Shown piece by piece: positions 1-6,037 of a stretch of 7,329 bases of DNA. The translations under genes and the position numbers were made by a program. Within the stretch, counting starts at the first letter, position 1. Each line of letters opens with the position of its first letter. The notes under the pieces were generated by a model. It searched no databases, had not been told where the DNA came from, and worked only from the letters and a program-made list of their open reading frames with translations. The DNA comes from an uncultured Oscillospiraceae bacterium (lineage in GTDB: Bacteria > Bacillota > Clostridia > Oscillospirales > Acutalibacteraceae): positions 1 through 7,329 of the forward strand of contig URNB01000096.1 in NCBI GenBank assembly GCA_900549055.1. The letters run 5' to 3'.

Positions 1-152
1 ACGATGAGGCTGACTCTGCCGTTGAATTCCGCGGAGTACTGGCTCATGCAAACGATCTGTACATTTCCAGAAAAATTTATGCACATAGAGATTGTCCTTC
101 ACGGCAATATAAGAATGTTCTGAAAAGATTGTTGAAAAAAATAATGCCTTAG
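1..152 (+). CDS. 3' end of an unrecognised gene (partial)
   Basis: One plus-strand frame is open from the window edge (first full codon at 3) to a TAG at 150-152, giving about 49 residues. The peptide has ordinary composition, contains a stretch reading LYISRKIYAHRDC, and ends in a strongly basic tail (VLKRLLKKIMP). I do not recognise the family and assign no function. A competing frame starting at position 1 is also open to a TGA at 121-123, so the choice rests on peptide plausibility and the longer open run. Its Leu codons (CTG, TTG) match the PAP2 gene downstream and not the genes on the right. A weak 4-bp hairpin followed by five Ts (153-171) lies just after the stop. The true start lies outside the window. 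Confidence 0.4.
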   Translation, partial: DEADSAVEFRGVLAHANDLYISRKIYAHRDCPSRQYKNVLKRLLKKIMP

Positions 153-223
153 CTCTCCGCAGAGGATTTTTGTAAAGCTTTGTGAAAAAATGATGAAAAC
201 AGAAAAAGGAAGTGGAAAAAGGC

Positions 224-252
224 TTGCTTTTCCCGCCGTGGTGTGCTATACT
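224..252 (+). promoter_or_regulatory. Sigma-A promoter for the PAP2 gene
   Basis: A -35 box TTGCTT (224-229), a 17-bp spacer and a -10 box TATACT (247-252) preceded by an extended TG motif (244-245) form a good vegetative promoter. Transcription would start near 258-260, giving a leader of about 25 nt before the ATG at 284. The ribosome binding site AGGAG lies at 271-275. Confidence 0.7.
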
Positions 253-283
253 ATAGGCAGAATCAACGATAGGAGTGAGGCGT

Positions 284-859
284 ATGCGGCATCGGATACA
301 GCACTGGGAACAGCAGACGCTGCTGTGGTTTCAGGAACGCCTGCGGCGTGCATGGCTGACAGCGGCGATGAAAACGGCAACATTTTTGGGGAACGGCGGA
401 ATCCTCTGGCTGACGGCGTGTGCCTGCCTGCTGTTTCGCCAGCAGACAAGGCGTGCTTCTCTGACGGCGTTGCTGTCACTGGTGTTTTCTGCATTGGTCT
501 GCAATGCTTTCTTGAAAAATCTGGTGGAGCGTGCCAGACCGTTTGACAAGATTCCAAGCCTGCAATTCCTGATTCGGAAACCTCACGATTTTTCATTTCC
601 CTCTGGTCATACGTCCAGCTCGTTTGCAGTAGCGACTGTGTTTCTGGCAATGCTGCCCCTGTGGGTAGGTGTTGCAGCACTGACAATTGCCGTGCTCATT
701 GCCTTTTCCCGTATGTATCTGGGTGTGCACTATCCGTCAGACGTGCTGTGCGGTGCAGTGCTGGGAGTGCTGTTTGGATTGGCAGCCTTGGCAGTGATGC
801 CGCTGCTGCTTCGCATCAGCTGGCTGCCGGAAGCAGTGCGTACCTGGGTCGGAGCATAA
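284..859 (+). CDS. PAP2-family membrane phosphatase (undecaprenyl-diphosphate phosphatase-like)
   Basis: This 191-residue integral membrane protein carries all three signature motifs of the PAP2/phosphatidic acid phosphatase family: KxxxxxxRP at K78-P86 (KNLVERARP), PSGH at 106-109, and SRxxxxxHxxxD at S142-D153. H109 and H149 are the expected phosphotransfer histidine pair. Hydrophobic segments at about 36-52, 58-78, 114-147 and 154-176 suit a multi-span protein with the active site at the outer membrane face. Bacterial relatives of this size (BcrC/PgpB type) dephosphorylate undecaprenyl pyrophosphate or other lipid phosphates, recycling the cell-wall lipid carrier; which substrate this one uses cannot be read from sequence. 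The ATG at 284 is chosen because AGGAG (271-275) lies 8 nt upstream. An in-frame GTG at 275 overlaps that site. The gene has its own promoter and converges on nadE. Its Leu codons are about 24 CTG of 33 with a single CTT, unlike the genes on the right. Confidence 0.88.
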   Translation: MRHRIQHWEQQTLLWFQERLRRAWLTAAMKTATFLGNGGILWLTACACLLFRQQTRRASLTALLSLVFSALVCNAFLKNLVERARPFDKIPSLQFLIRKPHDFSFPSGHTSSSFAVATVFLAMLPLWVGVAALTIAVLIAFSRMYLGVHYPSDVLCGAVLGVLFGLAALAVMPLLLRISWLPEAVRTWVGA

Positions 860-885
860 ACTGAATTTTTTTCATCTTCGAATAA

Positions 886-933
886 AGGCAATACCGTACA
901 AAGTAGCCAGACGCTTTTTGTGCGGTATTGCCT
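886..933. repeat. Long stem-loop between convergent genes
   Basis: AGGCAATACCG (886-896) is perfectly complementary to CGGTATTGCCT (923-933). Pairing continues inward through a T-G wobble and ACAAA/TTTGT, and after a one-base bulge AGC/GCT closes a small CAGAC loop. The result is a near-continuous hairpin of about 20 pairs. Neither side is followed by a U tract, so it is not a standard terminator by itself. It abuts the next hairpin at 934. It could be an accessory terminator or 3'-end stabiliser, or a copy of an intergenic palindromic repeat. Confidence 0.7.
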
Positions 934-978
934 AAAACAGCGGATACCCGTTTTCGAATCGGGTATCCGCTGTTTTTT
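934..978. terminator. Bidirectional intrinsic terminator (PAP2 gene / nadE)
   Basis: A perfect 17-bp stem pairs 934-950 (AAAACAGCGGATACCCG) with 960-976, with a 9-nt loop. On the plus strand it ends in TTTTTT (973-978), serving the PAP2 gene. On the minus strand the AAAA at 934-937 gives a four-U tail, serving nadE, whose stop codon is only about 15 bases away. Confidence 0.88.
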
Positions 979-992
979 CTGTGTTTTAATCG

Positions 993-2915
993 TTATTCTT
1001 TCGGAATATTTTCCAGATCTTTCTGCCACAATGTCACGCAGGCATCACTGGGCATTCGCCAATCTCCTCTGGGGGAGAGCGTTACGCTGCCCACCTTGGG
1101 ACCGTCCGGCAGACAGCTGCGTTTGAACTGCTGGGAGAAGAACCGCCAGTAGAATTTTTTCAGCCATTTCAGAATGGTGGCGTTGTTATATGTGCCGGCA
1201 AAAGCCAGCTTTGCCAGCCGGTAAATCTTATGGGGAGCAAATCCCAAACGCAGCACATAGTACAGGAAAAAGTCGTGGAGAGCATACGGTCCTACCAGCT
1301 CCTCAGTTTTCTGGGCAATGGTGCCGTCCTGTTCCGGCGGCAGCAGTTCCGGACTGACTGGCGTATCCAGTACGTCCCGCAGCACCGCACTCAGAGCCGG
1401 CTCTGTCTGGGCAGCTTCATGTGCCACCAAATAGCGTACCAGCGTTTTCGGAATGGAAGCATTTACCGCGTACATGCTCATGTGGTCGCCGTTATAGGTC
1501 GCCCAGCCGAGAGCCAGCTCCGACAGATCGCCCGTGCCTATAACCATTCCGCCCGATTTATTGGCAATATCCATAAGCACCTGGGTGCGCTCGCGCGCCT
1601 GCGAATTTTCGTAGGTCACATCAAGGCAAGCGGGGTCCTGACCGATATCCTTGAAATGCTGTTCAACCGCGGCGGTTATATTGACCTCCTTAAAGGTGAC
1701 GCCCAAAAGCGAGCAGAGCTTTTCCGAATTTGAATGGGTGCGCTCGGTTGTGCCGAAGCCCGGCATTGTAACGGCGCAAATATCCGAAAGCGGACGGTTT
1801 AATAATTTCATAGCCCGAACCGCTACGAGCAGCGCAAGGGTACTGTCAAGCCCGCCCGAAACGCCTATGACCGCAGTTTTGGCGCGGGTGTGCTTAAGGC
1901 GCTTTTTAAGCCCGTAGGACTGTATGCGTAAAATCGCCTCGGCGCGGGAGCTTAATGCAGCCTTGTCCGACGGCACAAAGGGCGCTTTATCGATCGGTCT
2001 TGTGATTTCGGTTTTCCGAATTTCCTGATTGAATTTTACGAATGTGACATCCGTCACAGGCTCAAAGCTTGTGTTTTTATGCCGCTCGTAAGCCAGCTTT
2101 TTAACGTCAATTTCGGTAACGGTAAGCTCCTTTTCCTCAAAGGGCTTGTTTTCGGCAAGCGTGGTGCCGTTTTCGGCTATAATGCAGTGCCCCGAATAGA
2201 CTAAATCCTGCGTTGACTCGCCGCTGCCCGACGATACATAAATATACCCGCACAAAAGCCTTGCGGAGGTGGAAAGCACAAGGGTGCGGCGGTAGACGGC
2301 TTTGCCTATAATCTCGTTTGAGGCGGAGGGGTTTATAACTATATGGGCGCCGCCGCGGCAGAGCCTTTCGGACGGCTGGGCTGCCGCCCAAATATCCTCG
2401 CATATTTCAATGCCGAAGGTGTACTCGGACATTTCGGAATGTGCAAATACAAGCCCAGTACCGAACGGAGCGGGGACACCGCAAATATTAATTTCTGCGT
2501 TTTGCTCAATGCTTCTGCCCGAAGAAAACTGCCGTTGCTCATAAAACTCGGCATAATTCGGCATATAGGTTTTCGGAACAATGCCGAGGATTTTGCCGCC
2601 CTGCAAAACGGCTGCGCAGTTATAAAGCTTTGAACGGTACAAAAGCGGAACGCCGACTGTTATAATCGGATATTTACCGGCGGTGTATTCGCAAATTTCG
2701 GCAAGTGCTTTTTCGGCGGAGATAAGCAGCGCCTGTGAAAAGAAAAGATCGCCGCAGGTATATGCCGTGATACACAGCTCCGGCAGAGCCAAAAGATTTA
2801 TTTTTTCTGCGTCCGCCTTATCAATAAGCCTTTTGATTTCGGCAGTGTTGGCAGCCGTGTCCGCCACGGTGCAGCGCGGGACGCCCGCTGCGACTTTTAT
2901 AAAACCGTCTTTCAT
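993..2915 (-). CDS. nadE: Glutamine-dependent NAD+ synthetase
   Basis: The 640-residue two-domain enzyme makes NAD+ from nicotinic acid adenine dinucleotide, ATP and glutamine, the last step of NAD biosynthesis in the cytosol. The N-terminal half (about 5-290) is a nitrilase-fold glutaminase with the Glu-Lys-Cys triad visible: E46 in ALPEL, K115 in VPKTYMPNYAEFYE, C172 in GIEICEDIW. The C-terminal half (about 325-640) is the synthetase domain, with the ATP-pyrophosphatase P-loop SGGLDS at 353-358 and the conserved GTGDLSE at 460-466. Length fits the long glutamine-using class. The ATG at 2913-2915 is preceded on its strand by AAGGA (complement of 2925-2929) with 9-nt spacing. It is transcribed alone and divergently from pckG. 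Oddity: residues 1-460 use CTT for about 21 of 40 Leu, while residues 490-640 use no CTT in 20 Leu and 15 CTG, so the gene looks mosaic although the frame is intact. Confidence 0.96.
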   Translation of the reverse strand: MKDGFIKVAAGVPRCTVADTAANTAEIKRLIDKADAEKINLLALPELCITAYTCGDLFFSQALLISAEKALAEICEYTAGKYPIITVGVPLLYRSKLYNCAAVLQGGKILGIVPKTYMPNYAEFYEQRQFSSGRSIEQNAEINICGVPAPFGTGLVFAHSEMSEYTFGIEICEDIWAAAQPSERLCRGGAHIVINPSASNEIIGKAVYRRTLVLSTSARLLCGYIYVSSGSGESTQDLVYSGHCIIAENGTTLAENKPFEEKELTVTEIDVKKLAYERHKNTSFEPVTDVTFVKFNQEIRKTEITRPIDKAPFVPSDKAALSSRAEAILRIQSYGLKKRLKHTRAKTAVIGVSGGLDSTLALLVAVRAMKLLNRPLSDICAVTMPGFGTTERTHSNSEKLCSLLGVTFKEVNITAAVEQHFKDIGQDPACLDVTYENSQARERTQVLMDIANKSGGMVIGTGDLSELALGWATYNGDHMSMYAVNASIPKTLVRYLVAHEAAQTEPALSAVLRDVLDTPVSPELLPPEQDGTIAQKTEELVGPYALHDFFLYYVLRLGFAPHKIYRLAKLAFAGTYNNATILKWLKKFYWRFFSQQFKRSCLPDGPKVGSVTLSPRGDWRMPSDACVTLWQKDLENIPKE

Positions 2916-2944
2916 TCTTTTCAGTCCTTAAATCATTTGTAATT

Positions 2945-2973
2945 ATTTTAAAGCTTTTTCGGGGTTCTGTCAA
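2945..2973 (-). promoter_or_regulatory. Sigma-A promoter for nadE
   Basis: Read on the minus strand, a perfect -35 TTGACA (complement of 2968-2973) is followed by a 17-bp spacer and -10 TAAAAT (complement of 2945-2950). This puts the transcription start about 20-25 bases upstream of the nadE ATG, with only the ribosome binding site in between. There is no room for a riboswitch in the leader. Confidence 0.8.
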
Positions 2974-3054
2974 TATTATTTACATATATAATCGGTATTA
3001 AAAGAAGAATTTCGGGGAAAAAATTAAAATATTGTTAATTTTTTTACAATCTTA

Positions 3055-3083
3055 TTGAATTTGGAAAAATAATCGCTTATAAT
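3055..3083 (+). promoter_or_regulatory. Sigma-A promoter for pckG
   Basis: A -35 TTGAAT (3055-3060), a 17-bp spacer and a perfect -10 TATAAT (3078-3083) precede pckG. Transcription would start near 3090, giving a leader of about 38 nt. The promoter lies in an AT-rich divergent spacer shared with nadE; the two -10 boxes are about 127 bp apart. Confidence 0.78.
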
Positions 3084-3127
3084 ATAGGCTGACGAAAGTT
3101 GTACTTTTACGAAAAGGGGATATAATT

Positions 3128-4912
3128 ATGACCAACAACAAAACGGTTTTAAAATGGCTTGACGAAGTCAAAGAGCTTGTCAGCCCCGATAAGGTCGTCT
3201 GGATAGACGGCAGCGAGGAGCAGCTCGAGGGCATCCGCAAGGAAGCTGTTGAGAGCGGTGAAATGATAAAGCTCAATGAGGAAAAGCTTCCGGGCTGCTA
3301 TCTGCACAGAACCCGCCCGAACGATGTTGCCCGCGTTGAGGACAGAACCTTCATCTGCTCGAAGACAAAGGAAAACGCCGGCCCCACCAACAACTGGTGC
3401 GACCCGCAGGAAATGTACAAAAAGCTTTATGATATCGCCCGCGGCTCTTACAAGGGCAGAACAATGTATATAATCCCGTTCTCAATGGGCCCGATCGGCT
3501 CTCCGCTTGCAAAGGTGGGTATTGAGGTTACCGATTCAAAGTACGTTGTTCTTAACATGGCTATTATGACCCGCGTAGGTCAGAAGGTGCTCGATGTTTT
3601 AGGCGATTCAAACGACTGGGTTCGCGGTTTCCACGCATCCTGCGATATCGATCCCGAAAAGCGCTACATCTGCCAGTTCCCCGAGGATAATACCATTATC
3701 TCGGTCAACTCCGCTTACGGCGGAAATGTTCTTCTCGGCAAAAAGTGCTTTGCGCTCCGCATAGCCTCTTACCAGGGCTGGAAAGAGGGCTGGATGGCTG
3801 AACATATGCTCATTTTGGGTCTGCAGAATCCGAAGGGCGAAGTTAAATATGTTGCTGCTGCTTTCCCGTCTGCCTGCGGTAAAACAAACCTGGCAATGCT
3901 TATTCCGCCGAAATATCTGCGCGATAAGGGCTACAGGATTTGGACCGTCGGCGATGATATTTCCTGGATGAAGATAGGCGAGGACGGCCGTCTTTACGCT
4001 ATCAACCCCGAAAACGGCTTCTTCGGCGTAGCGCCCGGCACCAACGCTCACTCAAACTTCAATGCGCTTGAAAGCACAAAGAAGAATACCATCTTCACAA
4101 ATGTTGCTTTGAATCTTGATGATAACACGGTTTGGTGGGAGGGTCTTAACAAGGATCTGCCGAAGAACTGCATTGACTGGAAGGGTAACAAGTGGGACGC
4201 TTCCAAGTTTGATAAGGCTGATAAGAGCACCTATGCCGCTCATCCGAACTCAAGATTTACCGCTCCTGCCAAGAACTGCCCCTGCATTTCGGATGAATTC
4301 GATAAGGGCGCAGGCGTTCCGATTTCCGCTATTATATTCGGCGGCCGCCGCGCTAAGTGCGCTCCGCTGGTATATCAATCGAAGGATTGGGTCAACGGCG
4401 TGTTCGTAGGCTCTACCATGGCATCGGAAACCACGGCTGCCGCTGCGGGCGCAGTAGGCGTTGTTCGCCGTGACCCGATGGCTATGCTGCCGTTCTGCGG
4501 TTATAATATGGGAGATTATTTCCGTCACTGGCTCGATATGGGCATAAAGCTCGGTGATAAGGCTCCGAAGATTTTCAACGTTAACTGGTTCCGCACCGAC
4601 GATGAGGGCAACTTTATATGGCCGGGCTTCGGCGACAATATGCGCGTCCTCAACTGGATAATCGATCGCTGCGAGGGCAAGGCTGACGCTACCGAAACCG
4701 CTATCGGCTATGTTCCGAAGCCGGAGGATATTGACCTTACCGACCTTGACATGGATATGGATACCTTAAAGAGCATCTTAAAGGTTGACAAGACCGTTTG
4801 GGAGAAGGAAGCTGCCGAGATCGAAGAACACTACAAGAAGTTCGGCGACAAGCTGCCGCACGAGCTGAAGGAACAGCTTGAAAACCTTAAAGCTAACCTT
4901 GCTGAAATGTAA
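3128..4912 (+). CDS. pckG: Phosphoenolpyruvate carboxykinase (GTP)
   Basis: This 594-residue cytosolic enzyme interconverts oxaloacetate + GTP and phosphoenolpyruvate + CO2 + GDP. It belongs to the GTP family, not the ATP family: the P-loop reads FPSACGKTN (246-254) with the hallmark active-site Cys (C250) before K252/T253. YGGN lies at 197-200, the metal-binding region includes K206 and H226, and GDD at 275-277 forms the second nucleotide/metal motif. FGGRR (404-408) and the mobile lid GSTMASETTAAAAG (428-441) are also present. Length matches the usual 590-620. The ATG at 3128 has AGGGGA (3115-3120) 7 nt upstream. It has its own promoter and a hairpin after the stop. In anaerobic Clostridia such enzymes can run toward oxaloacetate (CO2 fixation for malate or succinate formation, or a malate-shunt bypass of pyruvate kinase, as described for Clostridium thermocellum). 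The direction used here is inference. Confidence 0.96.
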   Translation: MTNNKTVLKWLDEVKELVSPDKVVWIDGSEEQLEGIRKEAVESGEMIKLNEEKLPGCYLHRTRPNDVARVEDRTFICSKTKENAGPTNNWCDPQEMYKKLYDIARGSYKGRTMYIIPFSMGPIGSPLAKVGIEVTDSKYVVLNMAIMTRVGQKVLDVLGDSNDWVRGFHASCDIDPEKRYICQFPEDNTIISVNSAYGGNVLLGKKCFALRIASYQGWKEGWMAEHMLILGLQNPKGEVKYVAAAFPSACGKTNLAMLIPPKYLRDKGYRIWTVGDDISWMKIGEDGRLYAINPENGFFGVAPGTNAHSNFNALESTKKNTIFTNVALNLDDNTVWWEGLNKDLPKNCIDWKGNKWDASKFDKADKSTYAAHPNSRFTAPAKNCPCISDEFDKGAGVPISAIIFGGRRAKCAPLVYQSKDWVNGVFVGSTMASETTAAAAGAVGVVRRDPMAMLPFCGYNMGDYFRHWLDMGIKLGDKAPKIFNVNWFRTDDEGNFIWPGFGDNMRVLNWIIDRCEGKADATETAIGYVPKPEDIDLTDLDMDMDTLKSILKVDKTVWEKEAAEIEEHYKKFGDKLPHELKEQLENLKANLAEM

Positions 4913-4927
4913 TATAGCTTAAACATT

Positions 4928-4970
4928 CGCCCCTCGCTGCGGTCCGCCGACTGCTTTGAGGGGCGCTTTG
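4928..4970 (+). terminator. Stem-loop after pckG, probable terminator with weak U tract
   Basis: CGCCCCTC (4928-4935) pairs with GAGGGGCG (4958-4965), an 8-bp GC-rich stem closing a 22-nt loop. It starts 15 nt after the pckG stop. The following sequence is CTTTGT, only three Ts in a row, so termination may be inefficient or the hairpin may mainly stabilise the 3' end. Confidence 0.5.
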
Positions 4971-4995
4971 TATGATAAACTTAGTGTGAAATAAA

Positions 4996-5052
4996 TGCAG
5001 GAAAAAACAGTCGTTAATTCACTATTGGCATTATCAAAAAAATTTTCCTGCA
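4996..5052. repeat. 10-bp inverted repeat upstream of the abrB promoters
   Basis: TGCAGGAAAA (4996-5005) and TTTTCCTGCA (5043-5052) are perfect inverted copies separated by 37 AT-rich bases. The right arm ends six bases before the -35 box at 5058. The spacing and AT-richness suit a regulatory site or hairpin, but no known operator is recognised. Confidence 0.5.
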
Positions 5053-5057
5053 AAAAC

Positions 5058-5086
5058 TTGACACGAACCCGTCGGCGGCTTAATCT
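5058..5086 (+). promoter_or_regulatory. Upstream tandem promoter candidate for the abrB-type gene
   Basis: A perfect -35 TTGACA (5058-5063) lies 17 bp before TAATCT (5081-5086), a moderate -10 match. Its -10 shares one base with the -35 of the stronger promoter that follows. Either a weak second promoter or a chance second -35 box is possible. Confidence 0.45.
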
Positions 5087-5114
5087 TGACATTTTGACGC
5101 CGAAATGGTATAAT
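5086..5114 (+). promoter_or_regulatory. Perfect-consensus sigma-A promoter for the abrB-type gene
   Basis: TTGACA (5086-5091), a 17-bp spacer and TATAAT (5109-5114) match the consensus at all twelve positions, with an extended TG before the -10 (5106-5107). Transcription would start near 5121, giving a leader of roughly 16 nt that contains little more than the ribosome binding site AGGGGGT (5124-5130). Such a strong core promoter usually implies control by a repressor, possibly the AbrB-like product itself. Confidence 0.85.
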
Positions 5115-5136
5115 ACGATTGACAGGGGGTGTTAAT

Positions 5137-5400
5137 ATGAAATCAACCGGAATTGTAAGACCGGTAGACAAAATGGGTCGCGTAGTGATCCCCAAGGAAA
5201 TCAGAAAGCTTTTTAAGGTTGAAAATGATGTTGACAGCTTTGAAATCTACATGGAGGATGATAAGATCGTCCTGAAAAAATATCAGCCCACCTGCGTTTT
5301 CTGCGATTCATTGGCAGACAGCGTGCAGTTTGGCGGCTACACCGTATGCAAGGACTGCATTAAAAAGCTTGCCGAATTAAGCGAAAAAGAAGAAGAGTGA
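5137..5400 (+). CDS. AbrB/SpoVT-type transition-state regulator with C-terminal four-Cys zinc-ribbon-like tail
   Basis: This 87-residue DNA-binding protein starts MKSTGIVRPVD and continues MGRVVIPKEIRK, an almost textbook match to the AbrB swapped-hairpin DNA-binding domain (residues about 1-50, ending IVLKKYQP). The C-terminal part differs from Bacillus AbrB. It holds C53xxC56, then 14 residues, then C71xxC74, a spacing suited to zinc binding, followed by a charged tail. AbrB-like proteins bind as dimers or tetramers to AT-rich promoter DNA and control growth-phase, sporulation or stress genes; the targets here are unknown. The ATG at 5137 is chosen because AGGGGGT (5124-5130) lies 6 nt upstream. 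An in-frame TTG at 5119 would place the ribosome binding site inside the gene. It is monocistronic, between a very strong promoter and a terminator. Confidence 0.92.
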   Translation: MKSTGIVRPVDKMGRVVIPKEIRKLFKVENDVDSFEIYMEDDKIVLKKYQPTCVFCDSLADSVQFGGYTVCKDCIKKLAELSEKEEE

Positions 5401-5404
5401 GTCT

Positions 5405-5428
5405 GCGTGCCGAAGACCTTCGGCACGC
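5405..5428 (+). other. Compact stem-loop just after the abrB-type gene
   Basis: GCGTGCCGAA (5405-5414) pairs perfectly with TTCGGCACGC (5419-5428) around a GACC loop, starting 4 nt after the stop codon. It has no U tract, so it may be a 3' stabiliser or part of a composite termination region. A weaker bulged stem ending in six Ts (5435-5458) follows. Confidence 0.6.
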
Positions 5429-5465
5429 TTCCTGAAAAAGCGTCAATCGGCGTTTTTTCATTTTC

Positions 5466-5493
5466 AGCGCTTGCAGCCCGCAAGTGCTTTTTT
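5466..5493 (+). terminator. Intrinsic terminator downstream of the abrB-type gene
   Basis: AGCGCTTGC (5466-5474) pairs with GCAAGTGCT (5480-5488), including one G-T wobble, around an AGCCC loop. It runs directly into six Ts (5488-5493). It separates the abrB-type gene from the membrane-protein gene. A TATAAT at 5499-5504 lies immediately after it, but no -35 box stands at the right distance. Confidence 0.75.
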
Positions 5494-5527
5494 AAAACTA
5501 TAATTTTTACGGCGAGGGGTATTGATT

Positions 5528-6037
5528 ATGGGCGGCTTCAGCATTGTGCTGCTTACCGGAATGCTTTCGGTCATATTTTTCTTTTATGTTGCGTTATTGG
5601 TATCGGTTTTTCTTTATTCGCTTATAAGCTATACCTTTGAATGCATTGCGCTTATGAGAATGAGCGCCGGTGCAAAGGCTGCCGCATGGATTCCGTTTTA
5701 CAATAAATATTTGCTCGGAAAAACAGCGGGGAAGAGTGCTTTGGGCACGCTTTCGGGTATTCTGACCCTTGCGCAGATATCATTGAGTCTTTATTTTTAT
5801 CTTTGGCAGAAATTTGAACCGTATCTGTTTGCTCTCCTGCTGCTTTGCACCGTTTTGAATTTTGTGTTTAATGCTGTTATGGCGAATAGAATATTTTCCG
5901 ACCGCACAGGTAAATATTCGGATATATTAACGGCAGTGAATATAATCACTTTGGGGCTTTTGCAATCGGTATTTATTTTTGCCGTAAGGAATAAATCTGC
6001 CAAAGAGCCGCAGCTGTATCAAAGGCTTCCCGAATGA
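5528..6037 (+). CDS. Small multi-span membrane protein of unknown function
   Basis: I do not assign this 169-residue protein to a family. It has a long N-terminal hydrophobic stretch (about 4-42, enough for one long or two short spans) and further spans at about 73-94, 97-117 and 134-153. Between the first and second blocks lies the polar motif WIPFYNKYLLGK (54-65). WIP-N-YLLG-type loops occur in small uncharacterised Firmicutes membrane proteins, which is suggestive only. The C-terminus is charged and probably cytosolic. The ATG at 5528 has GAGGGG (5514-5519) 8 nt upstream; an in-frame TTG at 5522 would sit only 2 nt from that site. A TATAAT at 5499-5504 could be its -10 box. Its stop codon lies inside the loop of the terminator at 6021-6054. 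Codon use (12 CTT Leu, frequent ATA) matches the 5' part of nadE. Confidence 0.8.
   Translation: MGGFSIVLLTGMLSVIFFFYVALLVSVFLYSLISYTFECIALMRMSAGAKAAAWIPFYNKYLLGKTAGKSALGTLSGILTLAQISLSLYFYLWQKFEPYLFALLLLCTVLNFVFNAVMANRIFSDRTGKYSDILTAVNIITLGLLQSVFIFAVRNKSAKEPQLYQRLPE

Noticed and set aside
153..171. Possible terminator after the left-end fragment
   Set aside because: The stem is only CTCT/AGAG with four pairs, followed by five Ts. It is too weak to call.
246..686. Minus-strand and alternative plus-strand open frames over the PAP2 gene (including 190-546 and 331-549)
   Set aside because: They overlap the PAP2 gene, which carries all three family motifs, a promoter and a ribosome binding site. 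The alternatives have no recognisable motifs.
1230..1733. Plus-strand frame of 167 codons antisense to nadE
   Set aside because: It lies wholly inside nadE on the opposite strand and shows no motif or good ribosome binding site. It is a by-product of nadE codon bias.
2916..3127. Riboswitch or structured leader for nadE or pckG
   Set aside because: Both mapped promoters leave leaders of only about 20-40 nt, and no stem-loop of note is seen, so there is no space for a riboswitch.
5119..5136. Upstream TTG start for the abrB-type gene
   Set aside because: It would put the AGGGGGT ribosome binding site inside the gene and start at or before the expected transcription start. MKSTGIVR is also the family's usual N-terminus.
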